Assembly: GCA_951640195.1 (NCBI GenBank)
Contig: OX621171.1
Span: forward strand, 62,001-126,000
Reading direction: 5' to 3'
DNA: 64,000 bases
Source of the DNA: Porpolomopsis calyptriformis
Lineage: Eukaryota; Basidiomycota; Agaricomycetes; Agaricales; Hygrophoraceae
Part shown: positions 22,177-34,434 of the stretch, in pieces
Layout of the letters: every line of letters begins with the position of its first letter
Position numbering within the stretch: the stretch's first letter is position 1
Notes under the pieces: generated by a model
What the model saw: the letters and a program-made list of their open reading frames with translations, nothing else
What the model was told of the DNA's origin: nothing
The model's database searches: none
Made by a program: the position numbers and the translations under genes

Positions 22177-23670
22177 TTGTCCATCTATGAGCTTGGTCCT
22201 TCGGCGGCTCCAATCCCCAGATACGATGGCCCCACAGATAAACAGATGGATATCATCCTCAGGTCGCTCAGTGCAATGGCGAGACGGATGTACACTGCAG
22301 AAGACACGCTTGCTTCCATTAAAGCGTCCGAGAGCTGGCAATTGAACGGACCAGATACAAAAAAGAGACGAAGTGTGGGTGATATACCCTCCTTCACCAA
22401 CGAGCTTTCACCGCATTCTATCTATCATCACATCATCGCCAACGGTGAGTCCCATCCAAGCAACAATAATGGCACCACCGAACAGGACGTCGAAATGGAA
22501 CCACGAGATGACGACCATCCATCCACCATCCCCTGTCCACCCCCAAATGGCCGCCCGGAACATTCCTCCCTCGAAAACCTCACAGGCTTTGCCCCAACCA
22601 AGCACACCCGATACCTTTACACCACAACGGCCTCCGCGCCGGCCTTTTCCCATGGACATCACTCCACCTGCCCGACCTGCGGGAGGGTCACCACCGACGC
22701 CACCACCATGAGACATGTGTACACCGACCCTTCTGTCGGTTTGTCTTCCGTTGCGTTCGAGAGCGGGATGAGTGCCGTCGAGGAGCTGCGGTTGCTCAAT
22801 GCACAAGTCCAAGATGTCGCTCGTGTTTGTAACGCCGTCGCCAGGGGTGACTTATCTCAGAAGATAACCGTGCCAGTACAGGGCGTTGTCATGGTCCAAC
22901 TCAAAGACGTTATCAATACTATGGTGCGAATTACTCTATCATAATTCCATTGTACGCTACCGTTATATTGTACATAGGTCGATAAATTGGGACAGTTCGC
23001 TAAGGAGGTTACTCGAGTCAGTCAATAGGTCGGCACAGAAGGGTAAGTGATCTTTTACCACCCCTCGTTGGCTGCAACATGCAGAATTACTATTTAGTAA
23101 ACTCGGCGGACAAGCTCTTGTCCTCGACGTCGAAGGAACCTGGCGAGAACTCACAGGCGTAGTCAACAACCTTGCCGCTAATCTCACTAGTCAAGTCCGG
23201 TCGATTGCAAAAGTCACCAAGGCAGTCGCACTAGGAGACTTGTCCAAGCAGATCGAAGTGGACGCGGCGAGATCTTAGATTTGAAGAACACCGTGAACGG
23301 TATGGTCGTGCGACTCCGTGCGTTGGCGGCGGAAGTGACGAGGGTGACACTGGAAGTAGGAAGTCAAGGGAAGCTCGGGGGGCAAGCGCATGTTCCAGAC
23401 GTGGAAGGTGTTTGGTTCAAGCTTGTCAGGAATGTAAGTGTCTATTTTTGAGTTTTTATGTGGATGTACGGTTGCCTTATCTCATTCTTATAAAAGGTCA
23501 ATCGAATGTGCTCAAGTTTAACCGATCAAGTTCGCTCGATTGCCCATGTCACCACCGCTGTAGCCAAGGGCGACCTTACACAGAAGATTGAGATACTTGT
23601 CGAGGGGGAGATGGCAACGCTCAAAGGAACTGTGGATATTACCCTGCTTGAGACAAACCTGCAATAAAAA
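22177..23670 (+). pseudogene. Truncated group III hybrid histidine kinase (Nik1/Os-1 type), HAMP repeats only
   Basis: Exons 22177-22923, 22978-23042, 23098-23433 and 23497-23670 follow GT-AG introns. The product has an N-terminal region and then successive HAMP units with hallmark strings [48 protein letters not shown] and [11 protein letters not shown]. In filamentous fungi this protein is the osmosensing/fungicide-target kinase upstream of the HOG pathway. Here an in-frame TAG (23026-23028) replaces an expected Glu codon, a 2-nt deletion lies near 23262, and the sequence ends in the third or fourth HAMP. The histidine kinase, ATPase and receiver domains are absent. The break is followed directly by the minus-strand gene at 23704. 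Confidence 0.8.
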
Positions 23671-23703
23671 ATTGGATACAATATTAAGAATATTAAAAAA
23701 GTG

Positions 23704-24699
23704 TTACTGACTTTGTTGTTGGAGCAGCCCCTTCAGATATGCCAACTCTTCCTTGTGCTGCTCCTCGCGTCTTGCTACCGCTTCCTCATGCTGCCGCTCC
23801 GCCTCCTCGCGTCTTGCTACCGCTTCCTCATGCTGCCGCTCCGCCTCCTCGCGTCTCGCTACCTCTTCCTGGAGCTGCCGCTCACGTCTTGCCAACTCTT
23901 CCTGGTGCTGCTGATCCACCCGTCCCTCTGCCTCGAGGGTCTTCTTACAAAACCTTTCCCACTCCGCGCGGTACTTTTCAAGGACCTCCGTAACATCGGG
24001 AGGTGATTCTGTGACCTGCACAGACTTGAACCTTCCTGCCTTCACATTATTCCCATCATCAACAACGTAGCCACCAAACTCGATCCGCAACATCTCACAA
24101 ACTGCCCCTGCAAACAAATAACACTGGGAGGTGAAGAGAACGTAATGGGGCCAGTGGTCATGCAGGACCATCAGCATAACCATCAGTTGCGCAACCGACA
24201 TCGCCTTGGACAGTCGGATGGTCCTGAGTCGTATGTGATCTTTAGCTAGGTAGTCATCGAATGAATATTTATCCCGGGCTTTTGAGCCAGGAAGTAAGAG
24301 TGTATCCTTTGCTTTTATGGTATTTTCGGACAAGGAAGCAAGCGAGGTGGATGAGCTGGAGGGTGAGCAGTTTCCGACTGGGCCGTCTCCTCCTGCTCGT
24401 TCAGCGTGAAAAAAAGTCTTAGCGATGGGTGATCCATCAATGTCGACGATGTCAATGTCGAGGAGGACTGATTCGTGGAAGACAGTAGAAGACTGCTTGA
24501 AGTGAGTCGCCTGGCGGACGAAAGCTGAGTTAGCCAAGTCGAGGTTTTCCTTGCTCTTTACAAATTGGCTGAGCACCGAGACGGGGAGTGACTGATCCTC
24601 CCCAGGCAAGAGCAAGTGGTCGGTGGACATTGGATTGTTCGCTACGAAAAACTTTGAGAATACAGAACGGACAGTGGATAGAAATGATTTGGGAGCCAT
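23704..24699 (-). CDS. Hypothetical protein with C-terminal coiled-coil repeats (331 aa)
   Basis: An uninterrupted minus-strand ORF. I prefer the ATG at 24699 (MAPKSFLSTVRSVFSKF) over one eight codons upstream at 24723. The middle contains HWPHYVLFTSQCYLFAG, which resembles a family of small, often multicopy Agaricomycete proteins of unknown role. The last 80 residues are a charged coiled coil with a repeated EEAERQHEEAVARR unit of 14 residues (42 bp in DNA). It is the only intact ORF among five broken genes, which argues that it arrived later or is maintained. Function unknown. Confidence 0.65.
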   Translation of the reverse strand: MAPKSFLSTVRSVFSKFFVANNPMSTDHLLLPGEDQSLPVSVLSQFVKSKENLDLANSAFVRQATHFKQSSTVFHESVLLDIDIVDIDGSPIAKTFFHAERAGGDGPVGNCSPSSSSTSLASLSENTIKAKDTLLLPGSKARDKYSFDDYLAKDHIRLRTIRLSKAMSVAQLMVMLMVLHDHWPHYVLFTSQCYLFAGAVCEMLRIEFGGYVVDDGNNVKAGRFKSVQVTESPPDVTEVLEKYRAEWERFCKKTLEAEGRVDQQHQEELARRERQLQEEVARREEAERQHEEAVARREEAERQHEEAVARREEQHKEELAYLKGLLQQQSQ

Positions 24700-24844
24700 T
24701 ATAATGGTGACGAACACGAGCAAAACAGGCAGAGTACGCGAGGCTTTCCTTCAACATGAACCGATCCATATACTGTATAAGTCGTTTTGCCCGCGCACTC
24801 ACCACCACTCACTTCAACCAGTTATTCAGAGCTCTTCGCTTCTC

Positions 24845-25712
24845 GCGGCGCGAATGTCGTCGTTAGCGACGTCAGTGCTGCCGCTGCCCAGAAAGTTGTT
24901 GACGAGGTCATCAAGTGTTTGTCAATCCATGTCCTGCAATATCCGACAAGTTAATTCCATTCTACAGCCGGCAGCAAGGCGGTCGCAAATACGTCCTCGG
25001 TGACAAACGGGGGTGCTGTTATACAGTCTGCACTTGATGCGTTCGGCGCGGTGACCATCCTGATCAACAATGCCAGTAGTTTACAAGACAAGGGGTGAGT
25101 TTTTCTCAATGAAACTCGTCTGGGCGTAATTTATTATAACCCCGGTGTTATCGTCATCGTTTTTTGTGACGGACTCACTCGCAAACATTTATGAGGTCTC
25201 ATCGGATTCACCAAAACCGTGGCGCGAGAAGGCGTCAAATACGGAATCAAGAAGATTCGCAACTTGTCAGGGACGCTAAAGGGGTCCACATCGATCCAAC
25301 TACACCGAGCGAGATGTAATCCTGTATGACATAGGAATTGGTGCGGCAGCAAAGGAACTCCAATGGACGTATGAGGGACACGATGAATCCAGTGCCCTTC
25401 CCACTTTTGGAGTTATCCCTCAGTTCCTTGCCAGCGCTGGCATCCCGTTGGGCTGGCTCCCCAACTTCAACCCAGTTAGTCAACTGCTAATACCTTGCTT
25501 CCGACACCGACTCTGCTTCAGGCGAAATTACTCCATGGAGAACAGTACTTGGCTATGAGAGGCAGTATTCCCACCAGCGGCGAGTTGGTGAACGAGGTTC
25601 GGTTAGTCTTGACTCGTGAAGTACGAGACGTGAATGGGCCAGTGTCGGATTAATGGAAGTTCTCGATAAAGGCAAAGCGGCGGCTGTCACGCTCAGTAAA
25701 AACGCAAAGTCG
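24845..25712 (+). pseudogene. Mosaic fragment of peroxisomal multifunctional beta-oxidation enzyme (FOX2)
   Basis: Recognisable pieces appear in order: ANVVVSDVSAAAAQKVVDEV, then GAVIQSALDAFGAVTILINN, LIGFTKTVAREGVKYGIK, YTERDVILYDIGIGAAAKEL, LPTFGVIPQF, and GEQYLAMRGSIPTSGELVNE. The first three are from a short-chain dehydrogenase unit and the others from the hydratase 2 domain. Most of the protein between them, including the second dehydrogenase unit, is missing. GT-AG introns persist (for example about 25473-25521). The last codons end a few tens of bases before the first FAS codons. FOX2 normally oxidises fatty acyl-CoA in peroxisomes; this copy cannot. Confidence 0.75.
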
Positions 25713-25740
25713 GGTTAGTCGTGCTATATATAGCACGTTT

Positions 25741-26941
25741 GTGACCTCTTTCCTTACATCCATGGTCAACGAGGTTCTCCAACCCCTCGCAGTTGCTCGT
25801 CAAGATACACTCTTCTACCCTCATGGCATGGAGGTCGTCGCTTGGCTCTCTAAAACCATTCCTCGCCCTTCTACCATCTATCTCGCATCTATCCCTATTT
25901 CTTCACCTCTCATTGGCCTCACACAACTTGCCCAGTACCTGGTTGTCTGCCGTGTCTCTGGTCTCACTCCAGGTGAACTCCGTGATCGTATTGCTGGCGC
26001 GACTGGTCATTCGCAACGCCTAGTATCAGCCGTAGCCATCGCCGCATCTAGCTCTTTCGAGTCCTTCATGGACAATGCTCGTAAAGCGATTCGGTGGCTG
26101 TTTTTCTCTGGTTTGCGTGGACAACAAGCATTTCCCGTAACGTCTCTAGAGCCGAGTATTGTCCAGGACACAGTTGAGGGTGGAGAGGGCGTGCCGAGCC
26201 CTATGCTTTCTGTGACTGGCCTCTCGTTAAAGGACTTGGAGCCACACGTGAAGAAGACGAACTCCCACCTCCCCGAAAACGCCAAGTTGACAGTATCTTT
26301 GCATAATGGGCCACGCGCATTTGTTATCACTGGACCAACGCGCTCGTTGTGTGGACTTGTAACGAATTTGAGGAATGTTCGTGCACCCAACGGGATCGAT
26401 CAGAGCAAAACGCCATTTTCACAACGCAAGTCTGTATTTTCCATTCGTTTCTTAGTTGTTGGCGTCCCGTATCACAGCACATATCTTGCCGGCGCGGGAG
26501 AAAAGCTCTGTGTAGAGGATCTCGGGGGAGAGGATCTCTGGAAGCCCGAGGACCTGCAGATACCAGTTTTTCACACCGAGGATGGTGCGTTTTGTCGTCT
26601 CTTTCACCTTCGACATAATGACGAGCCGGTTGCACAGGTTCAGATTTGCGACTGTTTTCAGGGTCGATCACGCGTTTACTCTGCGATCAAATATTTACGT
26701 TACCCATTCACTGGTCAGTTGCGACCAACTTCCCGAAGGCAGCGACCCATGCGATTGATTTTGGTCCTGGCGGCTTGAGCGGGATCGGACCTCTCACTGC
26801 GCGCAATCTAGATGGACGAGGAGTTCGGGTTATTGTTGTTGGGGATAAAGGCAAGGGTGATGTTGAACTCTACGATACGCAATGCGTCAAGTTCGAGGAT
26901 CGATGGAGTGAGCAATGGGCGCCGGGCTTGGTGCGGACAAG
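25741..26941 (+). other. FAS segment: acetyltransferase domain
   Basis: Exons 25741-26584 and 26638-26941 join in frame across a 53-nt intron, giving TEDG|SDLR and CDQIFTLPIHW. LIGLTQLAQYLVVCRVSGLT and FFSGLRGQQAFPV are typical of this domain. The active-site elbow, normally GHSQG, reads GHSQR (26005-26019). No ATG gives the usual N-terminus; the reading frame simply emerges from the FOX2 fragment. Confidence 0.85.
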
Positions 26942-26991
26942 GTTCGTTTAATGATACCGATATCTTCCGTTATTCTCTAATCCATCAATAG

Positions 26992-28392
26992 CGATGGTGT
27001 GATACATCTCGATACCCCGTTTTCTCGTCTCTTGGGCAAACCGCCGATCATGGTTGCCGGTATGACCCCCACCACTGTAAAAGCTGGTTTCGTCAGTGCT
27101 GTTCTTGAGGCTGGATACCATGTTGAACTTGCTGGCGGAGGGCACTACAGCGCTGCTGCATTGCGTGCCAAAGTTTCCGAAATACAGACGAAGATCCCCG
27201 CCGGGATTGGCATCACACTCAACTCCCTTTACATCAACCCTCGTCAGTTCGGTTTCCAGCTCCCTCTATGGCAACAGTTACGGCAAGAAGGGCTGCCTAT
27301 AGAAGGGTTTTGCGTTGCCGCCGGCATTCCGACTACGGAGAAAGCTGCCGAGATTATTGAGGGGCTGAGGAACGCTGGGATTAAGCACGTCGCATTCAAG
27401 CCTGGTAGTACCGATGGCATTCGACAGGTTGTCAACATTGCTGCTTCAAATCCCGACTTCCCCATCATTTTACAATGGACTGGCGGGCGGGCCGATGGGC
27501 ACCATTCATTCGAGGACTTTCATCAACCTATTCTTGCAACGTATCGCTTCATTTGCCAGCAAAAAAATATCTCCCTTGTAGCCGGATCTGGTTTTGGTGC
27601 CGCTGATGATGTGTGGCCATACCTAACCGGGGACTAGTCTGTCTCGTACGACGTCCAGCCCATGCCCTTCGACGGCTTTCTATTCGCAAGCCGTGTCATG
27701 GTTGCGAAAGAAGCGCACACAAGCTCGTCAGTGAAAGACTTGATCGTTGCGGCCCCTGGTGTGGAGGACAGGGGCTGGGAAGGTACATACGTGAAGCCGA
27801 CGGGGGGGATTTCACTGTGCGGTCCGAGCTCGGAGAGCCGATTCATAAGATTGCGACACGGGGCGTCAAGTTGTGGAAAGAGTTCGACGACACCGTATTC
27901 AGCCTACCAAAGGAAAAACGCATGGCATGGCTAACAGAGCGTAGAGCGGAAGTTATAGAGAAATTAAACAAAGACTTCAGCAAGCCATGGTTTGGATGGA
28001 AGAAGGACGATAGCGTTGCAACCGATCTTGGTGCTATGACATATGAAGAGGTGGTATTGAGGATGGTGAGACTCATGTTCGTGAAGCACGAGAACCGATG
28101 GGTGGATACGTCCTTGAGGAATTTGACGGGTGACTGGTTGAGGAGAGTAGAGGAACGTTTTGCAGGCGTGAATGGCGGTGGCGACAAACCATCACTTTTG
28201 CAGAGCTTTGCAACGCTCGACGACCCCCTACCGTTCGTCGATTTGTTCTTCAGAGCATATCCGTTAGCCAGGGAGCAACCTTTGGCCTCAGAAGATAAGG
28301 CATATTTCTTGGCCATCTCTCAGAGACTTGGACAAAAACCCGTACCCTTCATTCCCGTGCTGGATGCCAATTTCGAAGTATGGTTTAAGAAG
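26992..28392 (+). other. FAS segment: enoyl reductase and start of the linker to dehydratase
   Basis: The exon starts 26992 after an intron at 26942-26991. PPIMVAGMTPTTVKAGFVSA and AGSGFGAADD mark the FMN-binding enoyl reductase. A TAG stop sits at 27635-27637 between LTGD and [11 protein letters not shown], where TGG is expected. The frame continues to the GGGGGGG run, where one base is missing near 27807; the next frame then gives [12 protein letters not shown] and on to FEVWFKK, ending at a donor site at 28393. Confidence 0.85.
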
Positions 28393-28452
28393 GTATGTGA
28401 CCCAACCAGAATTATCGACAGATTGTTCTAATTAGGTGTGACCTTCCGACAG

Positions 28453-30492
28453 GACTCTTTGTGGGCAGCTGAGGATATCGAAGGCGTTTTTGATCAAGAC
28501 CCTCAACGAGTTTGCATCTTGCAAGGACCGGTGGCTGTGAAACATTCTAAAGTCAAGGATCCAGCCATCAAGGATCTACTTGATAGCGTCAATTCATCTC
28601 TCATCCAGAAGCTTGTAGAGCACCGTTATGGCGGCGACGAATCCAAAATCCCCTCTGTCGACTACCTGGCTGTAAAACCCAAGGCTGCTTCTCCGGACTT
28701 CCTGGTGCCGTTCAACATCCAGCGAGTGGAGACAGAGGCCGAAACTTCCAAGTGATGGGTACTGCGGCACCTGAGCAGTCCCTGTGGTTAGAGACGTTAG
28801 CTGGCCCCCAAATCGGATGGTTGCGGGCTCTTTTCTGCTCACTGACCATTGTGCAAGGTTCATCGTATGTCAGTAACCCCATTCATCGACTCCTTGCTCC
28901 TCGTTCTGGACAAAGAGTTGTCGTTACCTTGTTGGATTCATCCCCTGTTTCCGTCACCGTCTATGGTGCCGCCCGGTCGAATAACGTTCAAACGCCGGCC
29001 TTCAAAGCAGTAGAAATTCAATATGACGCCCAATCAAAGCTGATCAATATTACGGTTTTCGAAGAACGTCAGGGAGTCTCAGTTCCTCTCCACTTACGAT
29101 TTGTGTATAAGCCTTCCATGGGCTCAGTTCCAATTCATGAAATCGCGGAGGGCCGCAACACTCGGATCAAGGAATTTTACTGGAAGCTTTGGTTTGGCGA
29201 TGAAGCTGTCCTCCCTAACCTTGACATCCACGATGTATTCGTTGGCCCCGAAGTCACAATTGATGTCACTGACGTAGCAAGATTTTGTGGTGTTGTTGGC
29301 AATCAAGGCGAGGCCTTCAACACCGTTAGGAACACGAAGGTTCAGGCGCCTATGGACTTCGCAATCGTGACTGGATGGCAGGCAAGTCTCATATTCATAA
29401 ATATTTATGGTACTTTGACGGTGGTCCACAGGCAATCATAAAGTCGATATTCCCATTTGCAATTGATGGAGATCTCCTTAAACTTGTCCACCTTTCCAAC
29501 GGCTTCCGCATGGTCGATGGTGCGAAACCACTTCAAGTTGGGGATGTCTGCAAGGCGGAAGCTCGAATCGTCTCGGTCACAAATGCGAACGAGGGCAAGA
29601 TAGTCAAGGTGAAAGGTTATGTTCGTCGTGGCGACAAACCAGTTATCGAGGTAGTATCGGCATTTCTTTATCGTGGTCGCTTCTCCGACTACCAGAATAC
29701 ATTTGAGACAACGGAGGAACCCGACTATCTAGTTGAGCTTGCAAACGACGCTGCCGTTGGGGTGCTGCAGTCGAAGGAATGGTTCAAATGGGATGATGAA
29801 TCTAGACCACTCCTGGCTGGCACATGGCTTATTTTCCGTATCGAGTGGCAAGTTTCATTCAAGGACAAGACCTCATACTGCGATGTCTCGGTCTCTGGCA
29901 GCGTCTTCGTTAGAGACCTTCTGAGACGCTTGGTCAAGGTCGGATCTGTGGACTTCCAACAGGACGATTGTAAAGGTAACCCCGTCCTCGCGTACTTGCA
30001 ACGTCACGGCAGCCCTCAAGGGCTTGCGGTGCCCTTGGCGAACGGCGGTTACTCACTGACCAGCCCCGCCAAAGCCGTATTCAGTGCCCCCCTTACTAAC
30101 GAACCATACTCTGACGTCTCGGGTGATTTCAACCCCATCCACGTGAACCCGTACTTCTCTGACTATGCGTCTCTCCCCGGCACCATCACACATGGTTTGT
30201 GGACTAGTGCTGCAACACGTTGCCACGTCGAGAATGTTGTTGCGGAAGGTCACTCCGAACGGGTCCTTGCGTGCGTGGTACTTATCACTGAGACGGAATT
30301 ATTGACGGATTTTGTTTCTCAAAGCTATAATGTTACGTTTGTGGGGATGGTCCTGCCCGGTGACGAATTGACCGTCAGTATCAAACATGTTGCTATGCGG
30401 GATGGTCACATCGTCGTCCAAATCGAGACAGGAAATAGTCGTGGCGAGAAGGTTCTTGAAGGCTCAGCGGAGGTTGCACAGCCCACCACCGT
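28453..30492 (+). other. FAS segment: dehydratase region
   Basis: Exons 28453-29381 (with a frame break near 28745), 29432-30270 and 30325-30492. The intron at 29382-29431 begins with GC (AG|GCAAGT) instead of GT. The intron at 30271-30324 is 54 nt, so its retention would keep the frame; removing it restores VLAYNVTFVGM. The hot-dog fold motif SGDFNPIHVNPYFSDYA is intact. The segment ends at a 2-nt deletion just after EVAQPTTV. Confidence 0.85.
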
Positions 30493-30493
30493 C

Positions 30494-32115
30494 TGTATTC
30501 ACCGGCCAAGGATCTCAAGAACCAGGTATGGGTATGGATCTTTACAATAGTTCCCCTGCCGCCCGCGCAGTGTGGGAGAGTGCCGATGCTCATCTCCGCA
30601 ATGTGTATGGATTCTCTATCGTGGAGATAGTCAAAGACAACCCGAAGGAGAAAACTATTCACTTTGGTGGAATCAAAGGTCAAGCCATTCGCCAACGATA
30701 CATCGATATGACATACGACACAATGGACAAGGACGGTAACGTCAAGACTCTCCCCCTCTTCGTTGATATCGACGTTCGCACTCCCAAATATACATTTAGT
30801 CATCCGAATGGACTGCTCTTTGCTACCCAATTTGCACAGATCGCTCTCGTCGTTACCGAGAAGGCCGCATTCGAGGACCTTCGGATGAAGGGTCTCGTGC
30901 AGAAGGACTGTGCTTTTGCCGGACACTCTTTGGGCGAGTATTCCGCACTGGCCTCGATCACAGACGTCCTTCCCATTTTGTCTCTTGTTGACGTTGTCTT
31001 CTACCGTGGAATCACAATGCAGCGTGCTGTGGAGCGAGACTCCGAAAACCGGTCTAATTACGCCATGTGTGCCGTCAACCCGAGTCGAATCTCGAAGACA
31101 TTCGGCGATGCAGCCCTGCGTGAGGTAGTTGACAGCATCGCTCTATCAACTAGCTGTCTCCTTGAAATCGTCAATTACAATGTCGAGGTGTGTTGCGTTT
31201 GGTGTACCTTTAACTGGTGTTGATCTTTCGGTAATCTTGCAGGGTCAACAATACGTTTGTGCTGGGGAGCTCGTGGCACTTGAAACGATGACGAATGTCC
31301 TCAATTATTTGAAAGTCCAAAAAATTGACATTGCCAAGGTGAAATTAATTCAAGTGTTAAACTAAATGTGGCTAACAAAGTTTATGCAGCTCACTGAAAC
31401 ATACACTGTTGAGAGGGTCAAAGAGATGCTGGGAGAGATCGTCAAGAGTTGTTTCGAACGAGCTAAAGAACAGCAAAAAGTCGAAGGCCATATAAAGCTC
31501 GAACGTGGTTTTGCAACAATCCCCCTCCCTGGTATTGATGTACCTTTCCATTCCCGCTATCTTTGGGCTGGGGTCATGCCATTCCGAGCTTGTAGGATAA
31601 CTCAACCGCTACCTGAATTCTGATAACTAATATCCATATTGCAGATCTTTCAAAAAAGCTCAAGGCCGATCACCTGAATCCCGACGTGCTCGTCGGAAAG
31701 TATATCCCTAACCTTATCGCTAAGCCATTCGAAGTCTCTCGCGATTATGCCCAGCTAACCTACGACCAAACATCGTCTCCACGCCTTGACAAAGTTTTGG
31801 GGAGGTGGGACGAGGACGGCTGGGCTGACCCAGCGCAACGTCAAAAGTTGGCGTATATCATTCTTGTGGAACTCCTCGCATACCAATTTGCTTCCCCTGT
31901 TCGATGGATCGAGACACAGGACCTGTTGTTCGCAGATTTCGCGTTCGAAAGGTTCATCGAGCTTGGCCCTTCTCCAACGTTGACCGGCATGGCTAAACGT
32001 ACACTCAAGGCCAAATACGAGGCCCGAGATGATTCCACCGGCCGCTCTCGGTCGATTCTTTGTCATGCACAGAACGGGAAGGAAATATACTACCAATTCG
32101 AAGATGAGCCTGAAG
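30494..32115 (+). other. FAS segment: malonyl/palmitoyl transferase
   Basis: Exons 30494-31187, 31243-31338, 31390-31591 and 31645 onward. [16 protein letters not shown] opens the domain, the nucleophile motif [12 protein letters not shown] is at 30921-30956, and LPGIDVPFHSRYL is also kept. All three introns are GT-AG. This is one of the best preserved parts of the locus. Confidence 0.88.
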
Positions 32116-34381
32116 CCGTTGTAGTAGTCGAAGAAGCTCCTCAAACTGCACCCCCGGCTCCCAGTACCGCTCCGGTTACAATTGCGTCGATTTCCGCTCC
32201 ATCTGCTTCCGTCACCATGGTGGAGGATGTTCCTCTGAAATCCATTGAGATCTTGACCGTTGTCATTGCCCAAAAGCTCAAAAAAAAAGTAGATGAAGTA
32301 CCCTTTCAAAGAGCATCAAAGACCTTGTAGGCGGGAAGTCCACACTACAAAACGAGATACTAGGCGACCTACAGTTGGAATTTGCGTCTGCCCCTGAGAA
32401 AGCCAAAGAAATGCCGCTCGAAGAACTGGCGTCCGCATTGGGGATGGGATTTTCCGGCACCCTTGGAAAACATTCCAACGCGTTGGTCTCTCGTATGATT
32501 GGTGGTAAGATGCCTGGCGGGTTTAATTCTTCTGCCATCAAGTCTTACCTTGCCAAGAGTTGGGGTCTGGGACCTTCGCGGTCAGACGGCATTTTGTTGC
32601 TTGGAACCACCCTAGAACCTGCGAAGCGGCTTGGTTCAGAAGCTGAAGCCAAGACCTGGCTGGACGGCATCGTGGCGATATATGCTAAGAGGTCCGGGAT
32701 TTCTCTGTCTCCAGGCAGTTCGGGAGGTGGAGCAGCTGGGGCAGCTGGAGGAGCCGTGATAAATAGTGAGGAGTTTTTGAAATTCCAGGCAGAGCAGGAA
32801 CGGTTTGCAGCCCAGCACGTCGAACTCTATATGCGCTACCTCAAACGCGACTCACGCTCGGGTGAAATTGCATTTGATAAAGAAAAGGCACATTCGATCG
32901 CTCTTCAAGCCCGGTTAGACAGCATCGCGAAGGAGCACGGCGACACCTATATCGATGGTATCCAGCCAATCTTTGATCCACTCAAGGCACGGCGCTTTGA
33001 TTCTTCCTGGAACTGGGCTCGACAAGATGCTCTGCTTATGTATTACAACGTTATTTTCGGACGACTCGCCACCGTAGATCGCGATATTACTGCGCGTGCC
33101 ATTTCTCTCCTCAATCGTGCCGATCCGGACTTCCTTGTCTATATGCAATACAACATTGACCAATGTGACGTTACTCGAGGCGAAAACTACAAGTTGGCCA
33201 AAGAATTCGGGCAACAACTCCTCGATAACACTAAAGAGGTCATCGGAAGGCCACCGGTTTACAAGGATGGTTAGTCGCGCTTAGATATTGTCTACTTTTC
33301 TCTTCTAACTGGTCCCTGAAGTTACCTTTCCCACCGCGCCTCGTACCGAAGTCACGGAAAAGGGCGATATTGTGTACTCGGAAGTCGTTCGCGAGAATGT
33401 CCGCAAGCTTGAAGCGTACGTAGAAGAAATGGCGAGTGGTGACACTGTCTCGGGAGCCGTAAATATCCAAAAGGTTCAGGACGATGTTCTTAAACTCTGG
33501 ACGGTTGTAAAATCGCAACCTGGAATTAGCCAAGAGCAGAAGAATCGCATCAAGGCGCTTTATGAAGGGGTGGTTCGTTCTCTACGTAAAGGACCTGATC
33601 CTCGTAGCCGCGTTGGAACCCGAAGCCGGAGATCATCATCTCAATTCCTTCGCCCTCAAATTACAAGCGTTTCATTCGTATCGGCCGACAAGATTCCCTT
33701 GTTGCACTTGAAACGCAGAGTCGGCACTAATTGGGAATATAGCAGCAACCTGACGAGTGTCTACTTGGATATCCTCCACGAAATTGCTACCTCAGGTACG
33801 ACATTCAAGGACAAGAATGCTCTGTTAACTGGCGTCGGCAAGGGTTCTATCGGTGTCGAGATTTTGAAAGGGCTGCTCTCTGGCGGTGCACATGTTGTGG
33901 TCACCACATCCCGTTACAGTCGCGCCACTGTCGAGTATTACCAATCGATCTTCCAGAGCTTTGGAAGTCGCGGTTCCGCTTTGATTGTCGTCCCATTCAA
34001 TCAGGGTTCTAAGCAAGACGTCGAAGCTCTAGTTGACTACATCTATGCTACGTTAGGGCTCGATCTCGACTATATTCTCCCATTCGCCGCTGTTCCTGAA
34101 AATGGACGAGAGATTGATGGTGTCGACGACAAGTCTGAACTTGCCCATCGTATCATGTTGGTCAACCTCCTTCGAATTCTCGGCGCTGTCAAAAACAAGA
34201 AAGCCAGTCGAGATTTCGTCACACGGCCTACCCAAGTCATATTACCGCTTTCGCCCAACCATGGTCTTTTTGGGAATGATGGTCTCTACTCCGAGTCAAA
34301 AATTTCTCTCGAGACGCTGTTTAATCGCTGGAGCTCGGAAAGTTGGGGTGAGTACCTCTGCCTGGCGGGTGCTGTCATTGG
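32116..34381 (+). other. FAS segment: linker, ACP and ketoreductase
   Basis: An Ala/Pro/Ser-rich linker leads to the ACP, whose phosphopantetheine serine lies in GGKSTLQNE (about 32330-32350). One T is missing at 32304-32306 just before it, shifting the frame. Exons then run to 33269, and from 33322 to 34381. The NADPH-binding TGVGKGSIG is at about 33828-33854, followed by GGAHVVVTTSRYSRATVEYY. The fusion of this alpha part to the beta part without a stop is the basidiomycete arrangement. Confidence 0.85.
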
Positions 34382-34434
34382 GTGAGTGAATGTCGACGCT
34401 TTTGTCATCATCTATCTAAATTTGCTCCCATTAG

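Noticed and set aside
27635..27637. TAG as part of an unrecognised intron in FAS
   Set aside because: The protein continues in the same frame on both sides without a gap, and no donor/acceptor pair fits.
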